From assembly GCA_903928895.1 (NCBI GenBank), contig CAIYSR010000086.1, forward strand, positions 1 to 48,109: a DNA stretch of 48,109 bases, read 5' to 3'. The notes under the pieces are model-generated. The model was given only the letters and a program-made list of their open reading frames with translations. It did no database searches and was not told the DNA's origin. This stretch comes from an uncultured Rhodospirillales bacterium. GTDB lineage: Bacteria; Pseudomonadota; Alphaproteobacteria; Acetobacterales; Acetobacteraceae. Positions 41,308-48,109 of this stretch are shown here, one piece after another. A program made the position numbers and the translations under genes. Position 1 is the first letter of the stretch. The number at the start of each line of letters is the position of its first letter.

Positions 41308-43218
41308 TCACCAGGAGGTGAACCGCCCTCCCGGTGCCAAAACGCCCGTCAACCCTCCTGCCCGCGCGGCTCCGCCGCTGGCGAGCAAGGCCTCGACCCG
41401 CCGGGCGAAGCCGGCCGCATCCTTCGGCAGGTCGCCGTCCTGCAGGCGGGCAAGATCAATCAGCAGCCTGGTGTCGGCCTCGATCTCGCCACCCTCGGCC
41501 AGCCGCTCGGCCAGCCGCGCGATCAGCGTGTGCCGCGGGTTGATCTCCAGCACCGGCGCCGGCGCGTAGTTCATCCGCCCGGCGCGCTTGAGCAGCCGCT
41601 GCATCTGCAAGTCGGGCCCCTCACCGCCCGAGGCCAGCACCACGGCGCTGTCGACCAGCCGATCGGTGGTGCGAATGTCGCTGACCTCCTCGCCCAGCAC
41701 CGTCTTCATCGCCGCAATCAGCGCCTCCGCCTCCACCGCCTCGCCCGCGGGCGCGCTCGCCTCGCCGATGGAGGCGAGTTCCGCCGCGCCCACCGAGACG
41801 CTCTTGAGCTTCTTGTCCTCGAAACTGTCGAGCCGCTCCGGCCAGAACGCATCGATGCTGTCGGTCAGCAGCAGCACCTCGACGCCGCGCGCCTTGAACC
41901 CCTCGAGCTGCGCCGAACGGGCGAGCTGATCGGCATCATCGCCCACCAGATAATAGATCGATTCCTGGCCCGGCTTCATCCGCCCGATATAGTCGGCGAG
42001 GCTCACCAGCCCCTCCTCGGTCGAGGAGCGGAACCGCATCAGCCCCGCGACATCCTTGCGGTGCTCGGCATCGTCCCAGGCGCCTTCCTTCACGATGGCG
42101 CCGAAGTTGTTCCAGAACGTCGCGTAGTCGGCGGCATCCTTGGCCTTGTTCTTCAACTCGGTGATCACCCGGTTGGTCACCGCCTTGCGGATGCGCGCGA
42201 TCACCGGCGTGGCCTGCAGGATTTCACGGCTGACATTGAGCGGCAGGTCCTCGGTATCCACCACCCCCTGCACGAAGCGCAGCCACGGCGGCAGAAGCTC
42301 GGCGGCATCGGTGATGAACATCCGCCGCACATGCAGCCGGATCTTGGAGACCCGCTCGTCCTCCACCGGCATGAACGGCTTCATCCCCGGCACGAACATC
42401 AGCGCGTGGAACTCCATCACGCCCTCGGCGCGCCAGTGCAGCGTGGCCCAGGGCGCATCGAAACTATGGCCGATATGGCGGTAGAAGCCGGTGTATTCGT
42501 CCTCGCTGATCTCGCTCTTGGCCTTGCGCCACAGCGCGTTGCCCTCGTTCGCCTTCTCGTCCTTGCCGTCGCGCGCGATGATGATGGGCAGCGTGATGTG
42601 GTCAGCCCATTTGCGCACGATGGTCTCCAGGCGCATCGGCTCCAGGAACTCGTCGGCATCGGTTTTGATGTGCAGCACGACATCGGTGCCCGCCGTCTCC
42701 CGGCTGGCCGGCGCGATGGTGTATTCGCCCGCCCCCGCGCTCGCCCAGGTCCAGGCCTCCTCGGTCCCCGCCTTGCGGCTCGTCACCTCCACCCGGTCTG
42801 CCACCATGAACGAGGAATAGAACCCGACGCCGAACTGCCCGATCAGGCTCGGCCGCTCCTCCGGCTTGGCCGAGGCCAGCTTCTCGCCGAACGCCCGCGT
42901 GCCGGAACGCGCGATCGTCCCCAGATGCGCCATCAGGTCCTCGCGCGTCATGCCGATGCCGTCATCGGCGATGGTGATGGTGCGCTCCGGCTTGTTCGGC
43001 ACGATCCGCACCCCCGCACTCTCGGGCGGCGCGATGGCGGGGTGGGTCAGGCTCTCGAAGCGGCGGCGGTCGGTCGCATCGGCGGCGTTGGCAACCAACT
43101 CGCGCAGGAATATCTCCCGATCCGAATAGAGCGAATGCACGACGAGATCGAGCAGGCGGCCGACCTCGGCCTCAAAACCGTGTTTCTCGATGGTGGGTTC
43201 GGTGGTGGCGTCGGTCAT
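41308..43218 (-). CDS. htpG: Molecular chaperone HtpG (Hsp90)
   Basis: A 636-residue Hsp90. The N-terminal ATPase has [22 protein letters not shown] and IADDGIGM, followed by [15 protein letters not shown]. The middle domain includes [28 protein letters not shown], and a C-terminal dimerisation domain completes it. The usual N-terminal FLRELISNASDA is recognisable with [16 protein letters not shown] site precedes the ATG. A heat-shock-type promoter lies about 50 bases upstream (43267-43295). Confidence 0.95.
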   Translation of the reverse strand: MTDATTEPTIEKHGFEAEVGRLLDLVVHSLYSDREIFLRELVANAADATDRRRFESLTHPAIAPPESAGVRIVPNKPERTITIADDGIGMTREDLMAHLGTIARSGTRAFGEKLASAKPEERPSLIGQFGVGFYSSFMVADRVEVTSRKAGTEEAWTWASAGAGEYTIAPASRETAGTDVVLHIKTDADEFLEPMRLETIVRKWADHITLPIIIARDGKDEKANEGNALWRKAKSEISEDEYTGFYRHIGHSFDAPWATLHWRAEGVMEFHALMFVPGMKPFMPVEDERVSKIRLHVRRMFITDAAELLPPWLRFVQGVVDTEDLPLNVSREILQATPVIARIRKAVTNRVITELKNKAKDAADYATFWNNFGAIVKEGAWDDAEHRKDVAGLMRFRSSTEEGLVSLADYIGRMKPGQESIYYLVGDDADQLARSAQLEGFKARGVEVLLLTDSIDAFWPERLDSFEDKKLKSVSVGAAELASIGEASAPAGEAVEAEALIAAMKTVLGEEVSDIRTTDRLVDSAVVLASGGEGPDLQMQRLLKRAGRMNYAPAPVLEINPRHTLIARLAERLAEGGEIEADTRLLIDLARLQDGDLPKDAAGFARRVEALLASGGAARAGGLTGVLAPGGRFTSW

Positions 43219-43266
43219 GACGGCGGTTCTCCTCGGTCTGGCCCCCGCAGGGCTTGCGAGGACGGG

Positions 43267-43295
43267 ATATGCGCAACCACGTGCCGGATTTCAAC
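43267..43295 (-). promoter_or_regulatory. Candidate RpoH (heat-shock) promoter of htpG
   Basis: On the minus strand GTTGAAA (43289-43295) and CGCATAT (43267-43273) are separated by 15 bases. The sigma-32 consensus is CTTGAAA, 11-16 bases, CCCATNT, so each box has one mismatch. The predicted transcript start lies about 40 bases before the htpG ATG. The location before an Hsp90 gene supports it. Confidence 0.55.
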
Positions 43296-43416
43296 GCCCG
43301 GCCCCGCTCGGGCAGCCCCGCCTCAGCCCATTCCCCGATCCCGGGCACGCACGCTTTCACACGCCGGTCACGTCGTACCGCTTGCATTGTGCACTGCGAC
43401 ACCCGACCATTTCCGC

Positions 43417-45972
43417 ATGAAACGACTCGACCCTGCGTTTCCGCTGCTGGGCCATCGCGTCAAGGCCGTGCTGGGCCCGACCAACACGGGCAAGACCCAT
43501 CTCGCCATCGAGCGGATGCTGGCGCACGCCTCCGGCATCATCGGCTTCCCGCTGCGCCTCCTCGCCCGCGAAAACTACGACCGCATGGTCGCCCGCAAGG
43601 GCGCCCGCCACGTCGCGCTGATCACCGGCGAGGAGAAAATCATCCCGCCCGAAGCCCGCTGGTTCTCCTGCACCGTCGAGGCCATGCCGCTGGATCGGCG
43701 CGTCGAAGGCGCCTCGCGCGGCTTCGCCGCTGCCGGCTTCGAATTCCTCGCAGTGGACGAAATCCAGCTCTGCGCCGACCCCGACCGCGGCCACATCTTC
43801 ACCGATCGCCTGCTCCATGCCCGCGGCCTGGTCGAAACCATGTTCCTCGGCGCCGAAACCATCCGCCCTTTGCTCCACCGCCTCATCCCCGAGGCCACCG
43901 TCGAAACCCGCCCCCGGCTGTCCCAAATCACCCATGCCGGCGCGATGAAGCTCTCCCGCCTGCCGCCGCGCAGTGCCGTGGTCGCCTTCAGCACCGCCGA
44001 GGTCTACGCCATCGCCGAGCTCATCCGCCGCCGCCGCGGTGGCTGCGCCGTGGTGATGGGCCGCCTCAGCCCCCGCACCCGCAACGCCCAGGTCGCCCTC
44101 TACCAGGCCGGCGAGGTCGATTTCCTGGTCGCCACGGACGCCATCGGCATGGGCCTGAACATGGATGTCGACCATGTCGGTTTCGCCCGCCTGACCAAGT
44201 TCGACGGCCACCGCCCGCGCCATCTCTGGGCCACCGAAGTCGCCCAGATCGCCGGCCGCGCCGGCCGCGGCATGCGCGACGGCACCTTCGGCACCACCGG
44301 CGACTGCCCCCCGCTCGACGAGGACATCGTCCGCGCCGTCGAGGAGCACCAGTTCGAACCGCTCGAACAACTCGCCTGGCGCAATTCCGCGCTCGACTTC
44401 ACGTCCGTCGATACCCTCCTCGCCAGCCTCAACGCCCCACCCCCCCGTCGCGGCCTGGTCCGCGGCAACGAAGCCACCGACGTCGAAACCCTCGATGTCC
44501 TGGCCCGCGACCCCGATATCCGCGCCCTCGCCCGCAGCCGCCGCAGCGTGCAGATGCTGTGGGACGCCTGCCAGATCCCCGACTTCCGCAAACTCTCCGA
44601 CGACACCCACACCAAACTCTGCGCCAAGGTCTTCGGCCACATCGCCCGCGGCATCAGGCTCCCGACCGACTGGCTCGCCAGCCAGATCGCCGCCCTCGCC
44701 CGCATCGACGGCGATATCGACACCCTGATGCAGCGCCTCGCCTCCGTCCGCGTCTGGACCTACGTCGCCGCCCGCACCGACTGGGTGCCCGACGCGCTCC
44801 ACTGGCAAGCCAAGGCCCGCGAAGCCGAGGACATGATCTCCGACGCGCTCCACGAAAAACTCATCGCCCGCTTCGTCGACCGCCGCGCCGCCCACCTGAT
44901 GCGTCGCCTCGATGCCGGCGAGCCCGAAAAACTCCTCTCCGCCGTCACCCGCCGCGGCGAAGTCGTCGTCGAAGGCCACCCGGTCGGTCACATCGAGGGC
45001 TTCGCCTTCGTGCCCGATCCCGCCAGCGAAGGCGAGACCCGCAAAATGATGCTCCGCGCCGCCCGCCACGCCCTGCGCGACGAGATGCCGCGCCGGGTGG
45101 TGCGCCTCGAGGCAGCCGGGGATGAGGACTTCGCCCTCGTCCCCGGTCCCTGTGGCACCATCGCCCTTGCCTGGGAGGGCGCGACGATCGGCCGCCTGCG
45201 CGCCGGCGCCAGCCCCTTGCGCCCCCTCGCCGAGGCCCGGGACAGCGAGTTTCTCGACTCCGGCCAGCGCGAACGCGTGCGCCTGCGCCTGCAAACCTTC
45301 GTCGACGCCGCCATCCGCGCTGCGCTGGCGCCCCTGTTCCAGGCCCTGGCCGCCCCCGACCCGGCCTTGCGCGGCATCCTGCACCGGCTCGGCGAAGGGC
45401 TCGGCCTGGTGCTGGCGGCCGATGTCGCCGCCTCCGACCTGCGCGCCCGCCTCAAGGCGCTCGGCATCCAGGCCGGCCGCCACGCGCTGTTCGTCCCCGC
45501 CATTCTCAAGCCCGCGCCCAACGCCGTGCGGGCGCTGCTGTGGGGGCTGTTCCATGGCGTCACGCCACCCGCGCTGCCCGGACCCGCGCGCGTCACCTTC
45601 GTGCCGCCGGCCGACTGGCCCGCCGATTTCGCCGCCGCGATGGGCTGGATCGAGGCCGGGCCGGTGCTGCTCCGGGTCGATATTGCGGAGCGGATCGCGG
45701 CCGAGCTGGCCGGCCTGGCGCGGGAGCGGCCGATCCCGGTGCCGGAGGGGCTGGCGGCGCGCCTGTCGATGAAGGCGGAGTATCTCCCCCCGCTGCTGCG
45801 CCGCCTCGGCTTCCGCCTGTTCCCCGCCGCCCCTCTGGCGCCAGGGATGTTCGGGCCGCCCTGTCCGCCGATGATGGGCCTGCAACGGCGCAAGCCGGAG
45901 CCCCCGCCGACGGCCCCCCCGCTGCGCATGGGCAGCCCCTTCGCCGCGCTGGCGGCGCTGCGGCAGCGATGA
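43417..45972 (+). CDS. SUV3-like DEAD/DExH helicase
   Basis: An 851-residue helicase resembling mitochondrial SUV3 (SUPV3L1). Walker A is GPTNTGKTH at about 20-28, the DExx box is AVDEIQLC, and motif VI lies in QIAGRAGRG. FATDAIGMGLNMD-type motif V appears as VATDAIGMGLNMDVDHVGF. A long C-terminal part (about 380-851) is Arg/Ala/Pro-rich. The ATG at 43417 follows the intergenic gap from htpG. Such helicases act on RNA, probably in turnover. Its stop overlaps the S4-domain gene by four bases, a conserved arrangement in Alphaproteobacteria. Confidence 0.9.
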   Translation: MKRLDPAFPLLGHRVKAVLGPTNTGKTHLAIERMLAHASGIIGFPLRLLARENYDRMVARKGARHVALITGEEKIIPPEARWFSCTVEAMPLDRRVEGASRGFAAAGFEFLAVDEIQLCADPDRGHIFTDRLLHARGLVETMFLGAETIRPLLHRLIPEATVETRPRLSQITHAGAMKLSRLPPRSAVVAFSTAEVYAIAELIRRRRGGCAVVMGRLSPRTRNAQVALYQAGEVDFLVATDAIGMGLNMDVDHVGFARLTKFDGHRPRHLWATEVAQIAGRAGRGMRDGTFGTTGDCPPLDEDIVRAVEEHQFEPLEQLAWRNSALDFTSVDTLLASLNAPPPRRGLVRGNEATDVETLDVLARDPDIRALARSRRSVQMLWDACQIPDFRKLSDDTHTKLCAKVFGHIARGIRLPTDWLASQIAALARIDGDIDTLMQRLASVRVWTYVAARTDWVPDALHWQAKAREAEDMISDALHEKLIARFVDRRAAHLMRRLDAGEPEKLLSAVTRRGEVVVEGHPVGHIEGFAFVPDPASEGETRKMMLRAARHALRDEMPRRVVRLEAAGDEDFALVPGPCGTIALAWEGATIGRLRAGASPLRPLAEARDSEFLDSGQRERVRLRLQTFVDAAIRAALAPLFQALAAPDPALRGILHRLGEGLGLVLAADVAASDLRARLKALGIQAGRHALFVPAILKPAPNAVRALLWGLFHGVTPPALPGPARVTFVPPADWPADFAAAMGWIEAGPVLLRVDIAERIAAELAGLARERPIPVPEGLAARLSMKAEYLPPLLRRLGFRLFPAAPLAPGMFGPPCPPMMGLQRRKPEPPPTAPPLRMGSPFAALAALRQR

Positions 45973-46253
45973 GCGATGAGGACCGCTCCTGGCAGCGGCT
46001 CGACAAGTTCCTCTGGCACGCAAGGGTGATGCGCCAGCGCAGCGACTGCGCCCGCCTCGCCGAGGGCGGCCTGCTGCGCATCAACCGCCAGGCGACCGAC
46101 AAGCCGCACGCCAAGGTGCGGGTCGGCGACGTCATCACCCTCCCGCTGCCCGGCGGCGATGTCCGCGTCATCGAGGTGCTGGCGCTCGCCGAACGCCGCG
46201 GCCCCGCCACCGCGGCGCAGGCGCTCTACCGCGTGATCCCCGAGGGGGGATGA
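45969..46253 (+). CDS. S4-domain RNA-binding protein, HslR (Hsp15)-like
   Basis: A 94-residue basic protein. The S4 fold reads [33 protein letters not shown], followed by [22 protein letters not shown]. HslR homologues bind stalled 50S-tRNA complexes after heat shock. The ATG overlaps the helicase stop by four bases. The frame is open further upstream, but only inside the helicase gene. Confidence 0.9.
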   Translation: MSDEDRSWQRLDKFLWHARVMRQRSDCARLAEGGLLRINRQATDKPHAKVRVGDVITLPLPGGDVRVIEVLALAERRGPATAAQALYRVIPEGG

Positions 46254-46359
46254 CAGCGTACCGCATTGCCGCGCTGCAACAGGAGCCTTGCGGCCGCGGC
46301 CAAACGGCGGCATATCGCGCCCGGTCGAGATGTGTCGTGAGTTTTGCCGGGAGCGTGGG

Positions 46360-46692
46360 ATGACATACGTAGTCACCGAGAACTGCATCAAGTGCAAGTA
46401 CATGGACTGCGTGGAGGTCTGTCCGGTGGACTGCTTCTATGTCGGCGAGAACATGCTCGTCATCCACCCCGACGAATGCATCGATTGCGGCGTCTGCGAG
46501 CCCGAATGTCCGGCCGAGGCCATCCTGCCCGACAGCGACGACAAGGCCGGCCAGTGGCTCGAACAAAACCGCCAATACGCCGGTCTGTGGCCCAACATCA
46601 CCCGCAAGGGCGAGGCGCCGGCCGATGCGGACGCGTGGAAGGACAAATCCGGCAAGGCGGCGCTGTTCTCGCCCGAGCCCGGCACGCCCTGA
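46360..46692 (+). CDS. fdxA: Ferredoxin FdxA (7Fe/8Fe type)
   Basis: A 110-residue ferredoxin starting [22 protein letters not shown]. The first cluster cysteines are C9, C17 and C21P, followed by [32 protein letters not shown] with the second set. The C-terminal 50 residues ([13 protein letters not shown]) are the usual FdxA extension. A GGGAG site precedes the ATG. It acts as a cytoplasmic electron carrier. It lies between hslR and carD, a common alphaproteobacterial order. Confidence 0.95.
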   Translation: MTYVVTENCIKCKYMDCVEVCPVDCFYVGENMLVIHPDECIDCGVCEPECPAEAILPDSDDKAGQWLEQNRQYAGLWPNITRKGEAPADADAWKDKSGKAALFSPEPGTP

Positions 46693-46798
46693 TCGCGGCC
46701 CTGCCGCGCTCGAAACGCTGCGGATTTCCGCGAATCCAGCCGGTACGGCGCAGTTGCGCCCGGTGACTCCGCACGATTTTTGTGTTACAGGACCAATG

Positions 46799-46830
46799 CA
46801 GGCGCACGGATCGGCTGATCCGTGCGCCTG
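46799..46830 (+). terminator. Perfect 14-bp inverted repeat between fdxA and carD
   Basis: CAGGCGCACGGATC (46799-46812) pairs fully with GATCCGTGCGCCTG (46817-46830) around the loop GGCT. It stands about 105 bases after the fdxA stop and 114 before the carD-extension start. CTGTTG follows rather than a T-run, so it may be a terminator, an attenuator or a leader structure of carD. Confidence 0.6.
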
Positions 46831-46943
46831 CTGTTGAACCATCCCATCAGGAGAGACCCGCGCCAGTCCAGTGCGGTGGCCACGCGCGAGCGGGCACCGC
46901 AATTCCGGAGCTGGTGTTTGAAATCCGCTCAAAGAGGTCAGGC

Positions 46944-47350
46944 ATGAAGGCTCCCACAGACGGGACGGCCGCCGCCGTCGTTTCGCCGCCGCGCAGCGAA
47001 CGCAAGCCCCGGACGACCGCCAAGCCCACGGCCGCCGCGACGGCGACCCACGAATCCACCACCCACGAATCCCAGGCTTCCGCCGCTCCGGCGTCGAAGC
47101 CGCCGCCGGAGAACAGGACGACAGTGACCAAAGCCAAGACCGCCGCTGCCGACAAGCCAGCCCCCGCCGCCAAGGCAGCCGCCAAACCCGAAGCCGCCGC
47201 CCCGGCAACCGCCCCGGATGCGAAAGCGGCCGACGCGAAAGCCGCCAGCGTGAAGGTCACTGCCATGGCGTCCGCAATCCCCGACGCGCCCCCGCCCGCC
47301 GTCGAGGCCCAGGTCGAGGTCCAAGTCGCGCCACTTTCCGTCACCCCCCC
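46944..47350 (+). other. Probable N-terminal extension of CarD, in another frame
   Basis: An ATG at 46944 follows AGAGG at good spacing and opens a frame rich in Ala, Pro, Lys and Thr (MKAPTDGTAAAVVSPP, then repeated AAKPEAAAPA and DAKAADAKAA). After about 135 codons it reaches ACCCCCCC at 47343-47350. The CarD domain continues one base further on. Dropping one C would join the two in frame as VTPP then PAPPRHADMRPGQPHM. The extension has the look of disordered tails found on some regulators. Confidence 0.6.
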
Positions 47351-47376
47351 GTCCGGCGCCGCCCCGCCACGCCGAC

Positions 47377-47931
47377 ATGCGGCCGGGCCAGCCCCACATG
47401 CAGAACGGCCGCCCGGTCCCGCCGTCGCGCGCCGCCGCCAAGGAAGAGATTTTCGTCGAGGGCGATTTCGTCGTCTACCCGACCCACGGCGTCGGCAAGG
47501 TCGAGAAAATCGCGGTCGAGGACATCGCCGGCCATCGCCTCGACCTGATCCACATCACCTTCGAGGAAAACCGCATGACGCTGCGCGTGCCCGTCGCCAA
47601 GGCGCGCACCGCCGGGCTGCGCAAGCTCGCCACCCGCAAGATGTTCGACGAGGCCCTCGCCGTGCTCAAGGGCCGCGCCCGGATCAAGCGCACCATGTGG
47701 TCCCGCCGGGCCCAGGAATACGAGGCCAAGATCAACTCCGGTGACCCCATCGCCATCGCCGAAGTCGTGCGCGACCTTCACCGCAACTCCGGCCAGCCCG
47801 ACCAGAGCTTCTCCGAACGCCAGATCTACGAGGCTGCCATGGACCGCTTGGCCGCCGAACTCGGCGCCCTCGACGAAACCGACAAAATGACGGCGACCAT
47901 CAAGCTCATCAACTTCCTTAAGGCAGCGTGA
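47377..47931 (+). CDS. carD: CarD-family transcriptional regulator (frame broken upstream)
   Basis: From the first ATG in its frame the protein has 184 residues. A Tudor-like RNA-polymerase-interacting domain (about 25-75: GDFVVYPTHGVGKVEKI, FEENRMTLRVPV) is followed by the helical DNA-binding domain (LRKLATRKMFDEAL, WSRRAQEYEAKINSGD, QSFSERQIYEAAMDRL). CarD stabilises promoter open complexes. There is no ribosome-binding site before 47377; a good one lies before 46944 in another frame. The true product therefore probably carries a long N-terminal tail joined by a frame change at the C7 run. It may be a sequencing error, a phase-variable tract or programmed slippage. It ends at a T-rich repeat. 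Confidence 0.85.
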   Translation: MRPGQPHMQNGRPVPPSRAAAKEEIFVEGDFVVYPTHGVGKVEKIAVEDIAGHRLDLIHITFEENRMTLRVPVAKARTAGLRKLATRKMFDEALAVLKGRARIKRTMWSRRAQEYEAKINSGDPIAIAEVVRDLHRNSGQPDQSFSERQIYEAAMDRLAAELGALDETDKMTATIKLINFLKAA

Positions 47932-47939
47932 AGGCAAGC

Positions 47940-47972
47940 GCTTCTTTTTTGAAAAAAAGAAGCAAAAAACTT
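47940..47972 (+). repeat. T-rich palindromic repeat, probable carD terminator
   Basis: A perfect 11-bp stem (GCTTCTTTTTT with AAAAAAGAAGC, loop GA) at 47940-47963 is followed by AAAAAACTT. The 33 bases from 47941 match 32774-32806 exactly. It starts eight bases after the carD stop, so it acts there as a terminator. The IS end begins at 47973, inside or directly after the repeat. Confidence 0.85.
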
Positions 47973-48109
47973 CGCTCTTATTGCGGCACCTGTTGAGACC
48001 TGCGATTCTACCGTTGGCGCTTGGGGAGGACGGCCGGATGGAGAATGGGGCATTCGCGCGATGGCTTGCCGTGATCGGAGATCTGGATGCCACACAACGC
48101 GTGCGCGCG
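47973..48109 (+). mobile_element. Left end of an insertion sequence (partial)
   Basis: CGCTCTTATTGC at 47973-47984 begins the element and mirrors the right end at 122-133. A short leader with GGGAGG precedes an ATG at 48038. The transcription direction is the same as in the copy at the window start. The flanking bases AAAACTT (47966-47972) equal those beyond the other end (134-140), as expected for a target duplication or a repeated target. Confidence 0.75.
48038..48109 (+). CDS. N-terminal start of a probable transposase (partial)
   Basis: The frame opens MENGAFARWLAVIGDLDATQ and continues off the window edge. It has a GGGAGG ribosome-binding site and lies 65 bases inside an IS end. The WLAxIxxLxxxQR pattern resembles the N-terminus of zinc-ribbon transposases such as IS1595/ISXO2, from memory. 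Only 24 codons are visible, so the family is not certain. Confidence 0.5.
   Translation, partial: MENGAFARWLAVIGDLDATQRVRA

Noticed and set aside
40543-43416. Plus-strand open frame running into the SUV3-like helicase from 40543
   Set aside because: It is antisense to the M17 peptidase and htpG, low-complexity and without homology; the helicase begins at 43417.
47341-48093. Minus-strand open frame with FCFFFSKKK opposite carD
   Set aside because: It is antisense to carD and reads through the T-rich repeat; it lacks a ribosome-binding site and homology.

Overview
The window is a GC-rich bacterial chromosome segment whose gene content fits an alphaproteobacterium, most likely Acetobacteraceae. 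Supporting points are the COQ9 / peptide deformylase / divergent rpsU neighbourhood, the SUV3-like helicase / S4 protein / FdxA / CarD order, a hopanoid-type nucleosidase, a Hint-domain protein and copies of a T-rich palindromic repeat that I associate with that family. The genus cannot be read from the sequence. I saw no rRNA, tRNA, CRISPR array, phage or replication origin. Both ends lie inside insertion-sequence ends with matching terminal inverted repeats, so the window is probably a draft contig broken at IS copies.

Layout. 1-133 is an IS right end. 141-2794 (minus) holds a hypothetical protein, a 3-hydroxyacyl-CoA dehydrogenase-like protein and an HD hydrolase. 2953-6285 (plus) holds a degenerate EAL protein, a DUF3253 protein, a lipoprotein and a YddA/SbmA-like ABC exporter. 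6330-10287 (minus) is a compact four-gene Anbu operon: circularly permuted ATP-grasp, alpha-E protein, transglutaminase-like protease and Anbu, a bacterial proteasome relative. 10523-16963 (minus) is a sugar-type ABC importer operon with a Gfo/Idh oxidoreductase and an adjacent TauD-like dioxygenase. 17085-20364 (minus) is an overlapping operon of YtcJ-like amidohydrolase, CobW-type GTPase and TauE-like exporter.

20463-28335 carries a GST-like protein, a rhodanese, a small membrane protein, a Hint protein, an NMT1-type ABC importer closed by a strong terminator, a cytochrome c'-like protein, COQ9, peptide deformylase and rpsU. 28476-30575 is a divergent PaiB / MocR-type regulator pair around a clear palindromic operator. 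30614-35690 has a DMT transporter and a divergent pair, serine-glyoxylate-type aminotransferase and FAD/Fe-S glycolate-lactate-type dehydrogenase, with a 70-bp palindrome between their starts. 35747-36691 is a signal peptidase I with a long N-terminus.

36695-39160 (minus) is a tightly overlapping operon of nucleosidase, lipoate-protein ligase, DsrE-like protein and GcvH-like lipoyl carrier. This resembles the lipoate/sulfur-carrier part of sHdr sulfur-oxidation loci without the sHdr genes, and is the best candidate for an under-described system. A MarR regulator, an M17 aminopeptidase and htpG (with a heat-shock-type promoter) follow. The window ends with a SUV3-like helicase, an HslR-like S4 protein, FdxA and CarD. 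The CarD reading frame is interrupted at a run of seven C after an Ala/Pro/Lys-rich N-terminal extension. A second IS left end closes the window.
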